Assembly (NCBI RefSeq): GCF_026340095.1
Contig: NZ_JAPEPO010000001.1
Span: forward strand, 620,001-684,000
DNA: 64,000 bases
Source of the DNA: Streptomyces sp. NBC_01446
Lineage (GTDB): Bacteria > Actinomycetota > Actinomycetes > Streptomycetales > Streptomycetaceae
Reading direction: 5' to 3'
Position 1 is the stretch's first letter; every line of letters begins with the position of its first letter. Shown one piece after another: positions 45,143 to 53,350 of this stretch. Made by a program: the position numbers and the translations under genes. The notes beneath the pieces are model-generated. The model was not told where the DNA came from and did not search any database. It saw only the letters and a list, made by a program, of their open reading frames with translations.

Positions 45143-45672
45143 GCAGCACACTGCCGTTCTTCCGGCACCACCCCGATCCCGTGACGACTGGGGCGATCAC
45201 CGCGAGCAGCGAGGTGTGCGTGCGCTGCGGCCAGGCAAAGGGGTGGATCTACACTGCGAGCTTCTACAGCGAGCACACAGTACGGGGCCGGATCTGCCCG
45301 TGGTGCATCGCCGATGGCAGCGCTGCTGAACAGTTCAACGGTGAGTTCGTCGACGCGTACGGGTTGAATGGCGTGTCCTGGGAGGTCTTGCTGGAGGTGA
45401 CTCGCCGCACGCCCAGTTTCCATGCCTGGCAAGACGCTCGCTGGCTCGTCCACTGTCAGGACGCCGCGGCGTTCATCGCCGAGGTCGGCTACACCGAACT
45501 GGCCGCACACCCTGAAGCCCTCGACCAACTTCGCACCGAGATGCGCCTCGAGGGCTGGCACGACGCCCCAAAACTCGAAAAGTACCTGCAAAACCTCGGC
45601 CAGGGCGCCACCGCCATGCTCTTCAAGTGCACCGTCTGCGGCGACTACCTCGCCTATACCGACGCGTCCTGA
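45139..45672 (+). CDS. CbrC-family protein
   Basis: The 177-residue protein matches the CbrC (UPF0167, colicin E2 tolerance) family: FFRHHPDPVTTGAITASSEV CVRCGQAKGWIYTASFYSEH, ICPWCIADGSAAEQFNGEFV DAYG, and a C-terminal LFKCTVCGDYLAYTD. Three CxxC knuckles suggest zinc binding. In Escherichia coli CbrC is linked to tolerance of colicin E2; the mechanism is not known. GTG 45139 follows GAAGGAGAACCAGCG. Confidence 0.88.
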   Translation: MSSTLPFFRHHPDPVTTGAITASSEVCVRCGQAKGWIYTASFYSEHTVRGRICPWCIADGSAAEQFNGEFVDAYGLNGVSWEVLLEVTRRTPSFHAWQDARWLVHCQDAAAFIAEVGYTELAAHPEALDQLRTEMRLEGWHDAPKLEKYLQNLGQGATAMLFKCTVCGDYLAYTDAS

Positions 45673-45700
45673 CCTACACCACCAGGCCAAGGCAGTGACG

Positions 45701-46182
45701 TCACTCGGGCTGTATGTCAACGCCAGAACGATGGGCATGCCAGAGGTGTCGGAGGGCTTCGAGCTCGGTGCGAGGGAAATGCTCACCCACTTGCCTCGGT
45801 AGCCGCTTTCGTCGTAAGTCCGGGCCACCTCGTCAAAGCATCGGATCGCGGCGCGGACGAGATGGTCGATGTCGAGCTGACTCGACCAGATCTCGGTTCC
45901 TTTGTTGTCGTGATCGCGGCCATGACGCAGTTCCAGTACGCGGATCCAGATGTCCTTACCTGCGCGGTAGAAGATCCACCGGTAGGCGGTTGGCTCGGCC
46001 TCGAACTGCGCGCGGCTCTCCGTCTCACCCGCGACGAGCCGGGCCAGAGCAGCCAGGAAATCCTCTGGGGCGCTGGTGATGTAGGACGCGGCGAGCCCTG
46101 CTCTCGCTTGGTGGTCTTCCACGGTGCAGTCGGCCCAGCCGTGTCCGCTCAGCGTCCAGGTCATGCGCATATCCGCCGTCAT
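45701..46182 (-). pseudogene. Unknown actinomycete protein with a C-terminal frameshift
   Basis: From ATG 46182 or 46167 the frame reads MTWTLSGHGWADCTVEDHQA, SAPEDFLAALARLVAGETES, YRWIFYRAGKDIWIRVLELR and FDEVARTYDESGYRGKWV. It then runs on into the antisense of cbrC. One base shift near 45790 instead gives EHFPRTELEALRHLWHAHRS GVDIQPE and a stop at 45701, a natural end. I do not recognise the family. The shift may be a mutation or a sequence error. Confidence 0.6.
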
Positions 46183-46325
46183 ACCACGAACGCGCTGGAC
46201 CAGCGGCTCGAAGAAGAACGCCTCCGCCTGCGCGTCGGAGAGGTTGATGCCACCCGGCAGGCCGACGGCGACAGCGCGCCAGGCTTCACCCAGCGCGCCG
46301 AGCAGGGAGAACTCACCTGGTCCGA

Positions 46326-46533
46326 GGCCACCAGCGGGCCGAAGAGCACCATGCCCAGCGGCAGGACGCGATCCAGCGCGGGCAGCAGGTCCTCGAACAG
46401 CTCGCCACGGACTGGACCTCTGTCCAAGGTCTGGCAGCCCGCCGGGACGGTCCCTACGCCCAGGAAGCCCTTGCTGGTCTCACCCCAAGCACGTGGGGTC
46501 GTCGCACGCCTGACATTCACGGCCAGATCACGT
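46326..46533 (+). pseudogene. C-terminal coding fragment, unrecognised
   Basis: The frame QDAIQRGQQVLEQLATDWTS, VQGLAARRDGPYAQEALAGL and GRRTPDIHGQIT ends at 46533; an adjoining frame upstream (46190-46330) reads LDQRLEEERLRLRVGEVDAT. Together they look like the tail of one helical protein with a frameshift. Directly followed by a strong terminator, which supports a real gene end. Confidence 0.4.
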
Positions 46534-46539
46534 AAACGC

Positions 46540-46575
46540 CTCCGGGGCCAACGCACTTCGGCGTTGGCCCCGGAG
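46540..46575. terminator. Strong hairpin terminator
   Basis: A perfect 15-base stem, 46540-46554 against 46561-46575 (CTCCGGGGCCAACGC and its inverse), closed by a TTCG-type loop. It ends the coding fragment to its left. Confidence 0.8.
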
Positions 46576-46603
46576 ACATCTCCACGCAGTGGTCAGCGAT
46601 CCA

Positions 46604-46620
46604 GCGCACCTTCGGTGCGC
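46604..46620. other. Hairpin in the IS110 left non-coding region
   Basis: GCGCACC at 46604-46610 pairs with GGTGCGC at 46614-46620. Together with the 16-base palindrome at 46744-46759 (CCAGCGAGCTCGCTGG) it shows that the 300 bases before the transposase can fold. In the IS110 family this region is known to encode the bridge RNA that guides recombination; the exact RNA here is inferred. Confidence 0.45.
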
Positions 46621-46840
46621 GCCGGGGGCGTGGTAAATGTCCTGGCGCGCGCCGGAGATGCTCCCGTCTGCCGGTGTTGTGGGTGGTTGCCGGCCGGGAG
46701 GCTGGTGGGGTTCGTTCCGGCCGAAACCGAATGCTCTGTGATGCCAGCGAGCTCGCTGGTCAGCGTGGTGCTGGGGGCCGTCCACGAGAACCGTGGAGTG
46801 TTGCTGTGAGCACGTGCGTCAGACTCCTGATTCACCTTGG

Positions 46841-46879
46841 CCCTCCCGGAACGGCAGCCGAACTGTCCGTCCGGGAGGG
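46841..46879 (+). promoter_or_regulatory. Hairpin covering the IS110 transposase ribosome site
   Basis: CCCTCCCGGA at 46841-46850 pairs perfectly with TCCGGGAGGG at 46870-46879. The right arm contains the GGGAGGG that would serve the ATG at 46889. Folding would hide the ribosome site and hold transposase translation low. Confidence 0.55.
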
Positions 46880-46888
46880 AGCAGGACC

Positions 46889-48133
46889 ATGGATGTGCTG
46901 CACGAACGTTGTGCGGGTCTGGATATCAGCAAGAAGGACGCCAAGGCGTGTGTCCGCGCCCCGAGTACGAAGCGCCGCGGATCGTTCACCAGCGAGATCA
47001 CGACCTGGGGTGCGACGACGAACGCGGTCCTCGCCCTGCGTGAGCACCTGATCGCGGCGCGGGTGAGCCTGGTGGTGATCGAGGCGACCTCGGACTACTG
47101 GAAGCCGTTCTACTACCTGCTGACCGAGGACCTGAACGTGATCCTGGTCAACGCGCGCCAGGCCAAGAACCTGCCCGGACGCAAGACCGATGTCTCCGAT
47201 GCCGCCTGGCTGGCCCAGCTCGGCTCGCACGGCCTGCTGCGGGCCTCGTTCGTGCCGCCCCAGCCGGTGCGCGAACTGCGGGATCTGACCCGGTCCCGCA
47301 CCCAGATGACCCGCGAGCGCGGCCAGATCGTGCAACGGCTGGAGAAACTCCTGGAGGACACCGGGATCAAGCTCTCCTCGGTCGCCTCCGACATCACGGG
47401 TGTCTCCGGGAGGGCCATGCTCGAGGCTCTGATCGAGGGTGAGCGTGACCCGCAGGCCCTCGCGGAGCTGGCCAAGCGCCGGATGCGGAGCAAGATCCCC
47501 GAGCTCACCGAGGCGCTGACCGGCCGGTTCCGTGAGCATCACGCCTTCCTGACCCGTCTCCACCTGGACAACTACGACCAACTCACCCGGGCCATCACGG
47601 AGTTGGACCGGCGCATCGAGGAGGCGATGGCGCCCTTTCGTGACGCGCTCGACCTGCTCGACACCATCCCCGGGGTCAGCCGGGCCACCGCCGAAGTCAT
47701 CGTTGCCGAGACCGGCGCGGACATGAGCCGCTTCGCCTCACCCAAGCACCTCGCCTCCTGGGCCGGTGTCTGCCCGGGCCATCACGAGTCCGCCGGCCGC
47801 ACCAAAAACACCAAGGTCCGCCCCGGCAACCCGTATCTCAAAGGCGCCCTGGGCATCGCCGCGTTCAGCGCGGTACGGGCCAAGGACACCTACCTGCAGG
47901 CCCGCTACAAACGGCTCACCTCCCGGCGCGGCCCCCTGCGGGCTCTGGTCGCCGTCGAGCACTCGATGATCACCGCGATCTGGCACATGCTCACCGACCG
48001 GATCCCCTACCACGAGCTCGGCGGCGACTACTTCACCCGTCGTGACCCTGAGCGCGCCACCCGCCGCGCGATCAACGCACTCAACGATCTCGGCTACACC
48101 GTCACCCTCAACCCCCTGGAGCGCACAGCCTGA
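46889..48133 (+). CDS. IS110-family transposase
   Basis: This 414-residue DEDD recombinase starts CAGLDISKKDAKACVRAP (RuvC-like first Asp), has LVVIEATSDYWKPFYYLL (Glu), ARQAKNLPGRKTDVSDAAWL (the DxxD/KTDxxDA motif), and the C-terminal transposase_20 domain DTIPGVSRATAEVIVAETGA with the catalytic Ser region LASWAGVCPGHHESAGR. All motifs are present. The ends and the donor core cannot be fixed without the empty site. No target duplication is expected for this family. Confidence 0.93.
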   Translation: MDVLHERCAGLDISKKDAKACVRAPSTKRRGSFTSEITTWGATTNAVLALREHLIAARVSLVVIEATSDYWKPFYYLLTEDLNVILVNARQAKNLPGRKTDVSDAAWLAQLGSHGLLRASFVPPQPVRELRDLTRSRTQMTRERGQIVQRLEKLLEDTGIKLSSVASDITGVSGRAMLEALIEGERDPQALAELAKRRMRSKIPELTEALTGRFREHHAFLTRLHLDNYDQLTRAITELDRRIEEAMAPFRDALDLLDTIPGVSRATAEVIVAETGADMSRFASPKHLASWAGVCPGHHESAGRTKNTKVRPGNPYLKGALGIAAFSAVRAKDTYLQARYKRLTSRRGPLRALVAVEHSMITAIWHMLTDRIPYHELGGDYFTRRDPERATRRAINALNDLGYTVTLNPLERTA

Positions 48134-48223
48134 AACCCCCTGGCTCCAGCCACCCGGCGACCACCATGACCGCCGGGCGAACACCCCTGCCTAAAACCAC
48201 TCCGACCTGCTGTTATTTACGCG

Positions 48224-48661
48224 TCAGAGTGCCGAGGCGTCCACGAGGGCGCCTACATCGATGGCACCACGCAGGACGTAGGCGATCTCCTCGGGCTTGA
48301 GGTCGATGCCTTCGAGCCCCTCTGCGGTCAGCGGGATCTCCTCGAGCGCGTATTCGCCCCGACCCTCGGCGCTGAACTCGGGACCGGTGCGGTCCTCAAA
48401 GTTCCACGTCGCGATGCGGGCCAGGTAGAAGAGCTGACGTTCTTCGTCCGACTCCACCGTGTGCAGGAGGCGGATGATGTCGGCCTTGCCCGCGATCTCT
48501 TCGTGGATCTCCCTGTGGAGGGCGGCCTCCCGGGACTTGTCGGTGGGCTCGACGCCACCGCCGGGGAGGACCCAGTACACGGGGAGGCCGGGCTTGGTGC
48601 GGCGGATGACCAGCATCGTGTCGTCCGCGGTGACGAGGACGGCTCGGACTCGTTCGATCAT
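48224..48661 (-). CDS. NUDIX hydrolase
   Basis: The 145-residue protein has a NUDIX fold: VLVTADDTMLVIRRTKPGLP, VYWVLPGGGVEPTDKSREAA LHREIHEEIAG. The signature GX5EX7REUXEEXGU is met except that the first Glu is Lys (PTDKSRE), while REIHEE, which holds the main metal ligands, is intact. It would hydrolyse a nucleoside diphosphate-linked substrate; which one is unknown. ATG 48661 lies 30 bases after the SDR remnant on the same strand. Confidence 0.85.
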   Translation of the reverse strand: MIERVRAVLVTADDTMLVIRRTKPGLPVYWVLPGGGVEPTDKSREAALHREIHEEIAGKADIIRLLHTVESDEERQLFYLARIATWNFEDRTGPEFSAEGRGEYALEEIPLTAEGLEGIDLKPEEIAYVLRGAIDVGALVDASAL

Positions 48662-48691
48662 TTCGCTCTGACTCCTTGCTTGTTGACAGTC

Positions 48692-48955
48692 TCAGTGCAG
48701 CAGCCAGCCGCCGTCGACGTGGACGGATTGCCCAGTGATGAACGACGCGGACGGGCCGACAAGGAACACGCCACCAAGGCCGCCACGCCTTCGGGCTGGC
48801 CACGGCGAGGGACGCACTGGCAGTTGATCTGCTCTTCCGGGCGGGCTCGATGGTGGGCAAGGATGGCGGTCTCGGCGTCGACTTCGATGGCTCCGGGCAG
48901 GACGGTGTTGACGCAGATGCCGTACGGGCCGCGCCCGGGCTGCTTCCCCCAGCCC
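48692..48955 (-). pseudogene. C-terminal fragment of an SDR dehydrogenase
   Basis: The minus frames read GICVNTVLPGAIEVDAETAI and CQCVPRRGQPEGVA, then after a one-base shift FLVGPSASFITGQSVHVDGG WLLH. This is the end of a classical SDR (VN-V-PG, then SFITGQxxxVDGGW). The N-terminal nucleotide-binding half and catalytic YxxxK are absent because the sequence meets the tRNA-Gly fragment at 48977. Confidence 0.75.
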
Positions 48956-48976
48956 CGTCCCACTCCAGGGCGGTAG

Positions 48977-49018
48977 GGAGCGGGTGACGAGAATCGAACT
49001 CGCACCCTCAGCTTGGGA
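48977..49018 (-). tRNA. 3' fragment of tRNA-Gly(CCC), probable attachment-site scar
   Basis: On the minus strand TCCCAAGCTGAGGGTGCGAG, then TTCGATTCTCGTCACCCGCT reads as the 3' half of a glycine tRNA: anticodon CCC loop, variable loop, T arm GCGAG-TTCGATT-CTCGT and acceptor CACCCGC. The matching 5' half (GCGGGTG...) is not found upstream. As with the serine fragment at 24999, such a 3' half is the usual product of integration at a tRNA gene. Confidence 0.75.
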
Positions 49019-49172
49019 CGCTGCGCACTTTGGGGACCGTTGCAGCGCTGACCTGGGTGAGTGGCCGGTTCGTGGCCTCGTCGGGCTGGGCTGGTTTCCC
49101 CCTGATTCCCCGCTGTCCCTTGCTCGATCTGATGCGCGCAGTGGTGCGCCGCCCAGCCCGCTGCCTGCGCAG

Positions 49173-49202
49173 AAGGCCGTCACCAGTGCTGGTGACGGCC
49201 TT
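49173..49202. terminator. Terminator of the large secreted protein gene
   Basis: A perfect 14-base stem, 49173-49186 against 49189-49202 (AAGGCCGTCACCAG and its inverse), with a 2-base centre. It lies 24 bases beyond the stop at 49226 on the minus strand. Confidence 0.85.
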
Positions 49203-49225
49203 CGCAGGGGAGCCCCTTGTGGTGG

Positions 49226-51274
49226 TCAGGGGCAGCTGATCCGGGTGTCGCCCGTGTCCGTCGTACAGGTGTCCGTGTCGAAGCCGCCGTTGGCGGTGTC
49301 GTTGCCGGAGATGTTGTCGACGGTGTTGAGGTTGTCGGTGCCGTAGTTGCCGATCAGGTTGTCGTTGCCGGGCCCGCCGTTCAGGGTGTCGTTGCCGAAG
49401 CCGCCGTCGAGACGGTCATTGCCGTAGCCGCCGTACACGGTGTCGTTGCCGTAGCTTGCGTTGACGCTGTCGTCGCCTCCGAGGGCGCAGATCACGTCGT
49501 TGCCGTAGTTGCCGTTGAGGGTGTCGTTGCCGCTGGTGCCGATGATCGTGCAGCCGCGACTGTTGTTCACGGTGGTGGTCGCGGTGGCGGTGTTGTTGCC
49601 GGGGTTCGGGTCGCTCTGGGTGGCGGTGACCGTGGCCTTGTTGGTGAGGGTGCCGGAGGCGCGGGGCTCGACCACGACCGTCACCTTGGGGTGGGCGTCG
49701 GGGGCGAGGGTGCCCAGGGAGCAGCTGACGCTCGTCGCGGTGGTGGTGCAGGTGCCCTGGCTCGAGGTGGCCGAGACCACCGACGCGGCGGGTCCGGTGA
49801 GCGTGTCGGAGAGGGAGACGCCGGTGGCAGAGGTGGTGGTGCTGTTGTTGACGGTCACGGTGTAGGTGGCGCGGTCGCCGATGCTGACTGTGGCGGGACC
49901 GGCCTTGGTGACCGACAGGTCCACACCGGAGGGCGGCGGCGGTGTGCCGAGGCCCCCCTCGTAGCGGGCCAGGGCGAAGTCGGTGTTCGGGCCGCCCTGA
50001 CCGGCGGCGACGATCTTGCCGTCGGGCTGGAGCGCCACGCCGCGAGCCTGATCGCTGCCGCCGAGGTCGGTGGTCACCAGGCCGCCGGTGCCAAAGCCAC
50101 TGTCCAGGCTGCCGTTGGTGTTGTACCGCAGGACCGCGAAGTCGCCGCCGGGCCCGTTGCTGCCGGCGACGACGATCCTCCCGTCGGGCTGCAGCACGAC
50201 GTCCTGGGCTCCGCCGCCACCGGAGGTGAGGACCCGGCCGGCGTTGCCGAAGGTGGTGTCCAAGCTGCCGTTGACGTTGTAGCGGGCCAGCGCGAACCTG
50301 CCGCCGCTTCCCCCGGCCGCAATGATTCTGCCGTCGGCTTGGACCGCCAGCCCTTCCACGGACTCGTAGTCACCGAAATCGGTGCGCTCGATGCCGTCGC
50401 CGCTGAAGCTCGTGTCCAAGGTGCCGTTCGCGTTGTAGCGCAGGAGGACAAAGTCGAAGCGGGTCGTCCCGACCTGACCCCCGACAACGATCTTTCCATC
50501 GGGCTGCAGCGCCAGGGCGCGCGCATCGCCGCCCTCCTCCAGCGACTCGGGCGCCGGGTCGGTGGTCACCTTGCCGTCGCCGCCGCCGAAACTCGTGTCC
50601 AGGGTGCCATCGGCGTTGTAGCGGGCCAGTGCGGCATTGCCACCGCTAGTCCCGAGGGCGACGATCTTGCCGTCGGGCTGCACCGCCACGTCCCGGGCCT
50701 CGTCCGGGCTGCCGAAGTCGGTGAACACCCTGCCGTCGCCGCCGCCGAAACTCTGGTCCAGGGTGCCATTGGTGTTGTAGCGAGCCACCGTGAACCAGCA
50801 GCAGTTCTCGTACCCTCGCCAGCTGCTGCCCACCGTGACGATCTTGCCGTCGGGCTGCAGCGCTACGGCGTTGGCCTCGCTCCACTGGAAGTCTGGGTTC
50901 ATGTTGTTGATGGCGGTCGTCACGGTTCCGTCGCCACCGAAACTGGTGTCCGGGGTGCCATCGGCGTTGTGACGGGCCAGCGCGAAGTCGCTTTCCAATG
51001 TCGAATAGTCGGCGGAAGCGCCGACAGAGACGATCTTGCCGTCGGACTGGACCGCCACGTCGTTGGCGTGATCGTCGTCGGCGAAGCTGGTGAGCACCTT
51101 GCCGTCGCCGCTGAAGGTGGGATCGAGGGCGCCCGGGGCAGCAGCCGCGGTGCCGGGCAAGGCCAGGACGAGTGCCAGACCGGTGGCCGCCACGACCACG
51201 GCCCGGGCCGCCCGTGACCGGCGGCGTCTTCCCCAGTATCGGCACGACGCCGGTCGCAGATGAGAGGTCAGCAT
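49226..51274 (-). CDS. Secreted DUF5122 propeller protein with DUF11 and RTX-like repeats
   Basis: The 682-residue protein begins at ATG 51274 with an Arg-rich signal peptide (RRRRSRAARAVVVAATGLAL VLALPGTAAAA). Next come about eight copies of a 50-60 residue repeat, ARYNxxGxLDxSFGGxGxVxT and VALQPDGKIVxxG, typical of delta-60/DUF5122 propellers (residues about 50-440). A DUF11-like Ig domain follows (VDLSVTKAGPATVSIGDRAT to VTATQSDPNPGNNTATATTT). The end has hemolysin-type GNDTLNGNYGND calcium-binding repeats. All parts are extracellular. Role is unknown; adhesion or matrix binding is a guess. The frame is open to 51433 but lacks a better start. Confidence 0.85.
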   Translation of the reverse strand: MLTSHLRPASCRYWGRRRRSRAARAVVVAATGLALVLALPGTAAAAPGALDPTFSGDGKVLTSFADDDHANDVAVQSDGKIVSVGASADYSTLESDFALARHNADGTPDTSFGGDGTVTTAINNMNPDFQWSEANAVALQPDGKIVTVGSSWRGYENCCWFTVARYNTNGTLDQSFGGGDGRVFTDFGSPDEARDVAVQPDGKIVALGTSGGNAALARYNADGTLDTSFGGGDGKVTTDPAPESLEEGGDARALALQPDGKIVVGGQVGTTRFDFVLLRYNANGTLDTSFSGDGIERTDFGDYESVEGLAVQADGRIIAAGGSGGRFALARYNVNGSLDTTFGNAGRVLTSGGGGAQDVVLQPDGRIVVAGSNGPGGDFAVLRYNTNGSLDSGFGTGGLVTTDLGGSDQARGVALQPDGKIVAAGQGGPNTDFALARYEGGLGTPPPPSGVDLSVTKAGPATVSIGDRATYTVTVNNSTTTSATGVSLSDTLTGPAASVVSATSSQGTCTTTATSVSCSLGTLAPDAHPKVTVVVEPRASGTLTNKATVTATQSDPNPGNNTATATTTVNNSRGCTIIGTSGNDTLNGNYGNDVICALGGDDSVNASYGNDTVYGGYGNDRLDGGFGNDTLNGGPGNDNLIGNYGTDNLNTVDNISGNDTANGGFDTDTCTTDTGDTRISCP

Positions 51275-51468
51275 GGGCCGCAGCTTTGCGCCGGACACAC
51301 AACATTCCGTCCGTCGCTTGGCCGCGTTGCGCTCACCGGCCGCCGGAATCCACCCCCGCGGGTGAGAAATCATACCGAGGACGGGTGAAGCCTCGGGTGA
51401 GTGCAACTGAGACCACCGACCGCCATACGGCACAGGCCCGGCTTCGTCGCCGCGTCCGGTGGACCAAG

Positions 51469-51503
51469 AAACCCCAGCTCAGGCGACTTCTAGGCTGGGG
51501 TTT
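51469..51503. terminator. Hairpin with A/T-flanked stem
   Basis: AAACCCCAGC at 51469-51478 pairs perfectly with GCTGGGGTTT at 51494-51503, loop of 15. The A run and T run make it a bidirectional terminator. No adjacent intact gene explains it. Confidence 0.65.
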
Positions 51504-52239
51504 CGGTAGAGCCCAGTGTCGGATTGGAAGCGACGACGTACGCAGTGCAAGCTGTCTGATCTTGGTCCGGGAGCGTCCAGGGCCAGGGCAATCCGCTCGA
51601 CGGCCTTCAATGGAGTTCCAAGGGGTCATCGCGCCGCAGCGGACGGCTGCAGACAGCCCTGGGCTGAGGCGTCATTGAGACCACAATGGAGACCGCCACT
51701 GCCGGCGCTCCGCTGGCCTTGGTGGCTCTGAGGCAGCGTTAGGGGGCGCTCGACCTTGCGCTGGTGGTCAGGCGCGACGCCATGAGACCTACCGCGAACC
51801 GTGGTCCGCCGTCCTCCAGCACACTGACGGCTGCGATCCTTGAGACGCCGAGAAGGCCCTGCACACGGTGCTGCCCGATGTCCTGCGCTTCGACCGCAGC
51901 CTCCGCGACGACCTCCGCCGCCTCAACAAGCCCAGCTCGCCCGCCTTCAGCATCGCTGCCGAAGGGCCCCGGCCTGGGCACGCGACCACACAGACCACCG
52001 CGCCCCCGGACACACAAAAGGCCGCCCTCTCAGTCACGAGAGACGGCCTCCGACCTGCGCCCCCTTACCAACGACCGCAGGTGCACGAGAACGCGAAGCT
52101 CCTGACAGGCACAGGCAATCTTGATCGAGAACCCGTGCCCGCCAGGAGCTGTCGTGCCACTCAGCCGGCGCAGGCCTTGCCCTGCCGATCACGCCGTTGG
52201 GCCGGAAGGGACCTCACCGACTGACGGGCAGGCTGCCGA
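51504..52239. other. Region without an intact gene
   Basis: One plus-strand frame at 51860-51930 (ALHTVLPDVLRFDRSLRDDL) looks protein-like but has no start and no recognised family. A further imperfect hairpin at 52019-52049 (AGGCCG...CGGCCT) may be a terminator. The rest is unremarkable. Confidence 0.4.
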
Positions 52240-52449
52240 TCAGAAGGAGACGCTGACGCCGGCCTGGTGGTACTGGCCGATAGCGCCCAGGGCCTCGTTC
52301 TTGGCTGCGTCGAGCTGAGCCAGGACACTCGCGTCGCTGACCGTCGCAGGGCCGGCGGTGACACTGGCGTGCGGGCTCAGGCCGCCGGAGACGTTGGCGA
52401 GTTCGGCGTCGGAGATCTCAATGGTCTGAACCTGGGGAGCGGAGTTCAT
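52240..52449 (-). CDS. Double-glycine leader peptide, putative RiPP or bacteriocin precursor
   Basis: The 69-residue protein begins MNSAPQVQTIEISDAELANV SGG and continues LSPHASVTAGPATVSDASVL AQLDAAKNEALGAIGQYHQA GVSVSF. The ELxxVSGG ending of an acidic, helical leader is the processing site of double-glycine peptides (class II lanthipeptides, bacteriocins), cut by C39-peptidase transporters. The 46-residue remainder has no cysteine but several Ser/Thr, so lanthionine rings are excluded though other changes are possible. No modifying enzyme or transporter gene is nearby. ATG 52449 has a rather distant GAAGGG. Confidence 0.6.
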   Translation of the reverse strand: MNSAPQVQTIEISDAELANVSGGLSPHASVTAGPATVSDASVLAQLDAAKNEALGAIGQYHQAGVSVSF

Positions 52450-53350
52450 GAAAAGACTGCCCTTCGTATGGGTTCCACAAGGGGAGCGGCCCCCGCTGGG
52501 GACAGACGGCGGGCCGCTACCGCGGGAGCGCAACGTCCGATTTCGGAAACCTTCGCGCGAGCCCGGCGGTGCAAAGGATGAAACCACGGAACGCGACCGG
52601 CACCCAATCAATCGGCGCTCCCGTCACAGCAGTTGAATGCACTGGCTACTCATCCGTGCGGGACCGAACACGAATTGGGGCCAGCTTCTCCACACGCCGC
52701 AGCGCACCGGGAGGTGAAGATATTGCCACGGTGACCCCGAACGGGACACTTCACACCAACAGGGCATCATCCGGCGATTTCTCGGGCGGAACCAACTCAC
52801 TCGTGCCGCAGTTGCGCATTCAATGTGCAGATTCACCGAGTCCGGGCTCTCGCCCCACTCAAGGGAACTGACCGTCGGCGATCGATGGCGGAACGTGCCG
52901 CAGAGAACTCTGCGCGTCGCCTTCAAGACGCCGCCGACCCCGCCTACGCCATGGGTCGGGTCACCGAAATAGTCGGCAGCATTGCGGGCGGACCGGATCC
53001 GGCGACGCCCCGGTCTCGGCGACCTGATCAACGAGTTCCTCCGTGTAGCGGCCCACCACTGCAGTTCACAGACCTCGCCTCCACCTGCGGAGCGCTGCGG
53101 GGCATCGCTTCGGCCACCGCAGGACATCGATCCTGGATCTGTGCCACCTGTCCATTTCGCGCCGCGCCCGACGGCACCCGGACGCGGCGACCTGCTCGAC
53201 GTAGCCGGTTCCGCGCAGAGGCCGAGCTCGTGCTCGGCCTTGGGTTGGCGTGCACCAAGCGATCGCCGCCGCCTTCGGTCCGCGCGGCATGGGACCTGGC
53301 GCTCGCCGTCCCGACCGGACCGCGACGGCCCGAGCGGTGAAAGCTGTCGG
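52450..53350. other. Long stretch without a recognisable gene
   Basis: About 900 bases. Both strands have long open frames from GC bias, but none resembles a known protein. No repeat array or RNA gene was recognised. Codon-position bias looks mixed. Confidence 0.45.

Noticed and set aside
49217..51217. Plus-strand 666-residue open frame
   Set aside because: It is the antisense of the secreted repeat protein; its Val/Gly-rich pattern mirrors the repeats and it matches no family.
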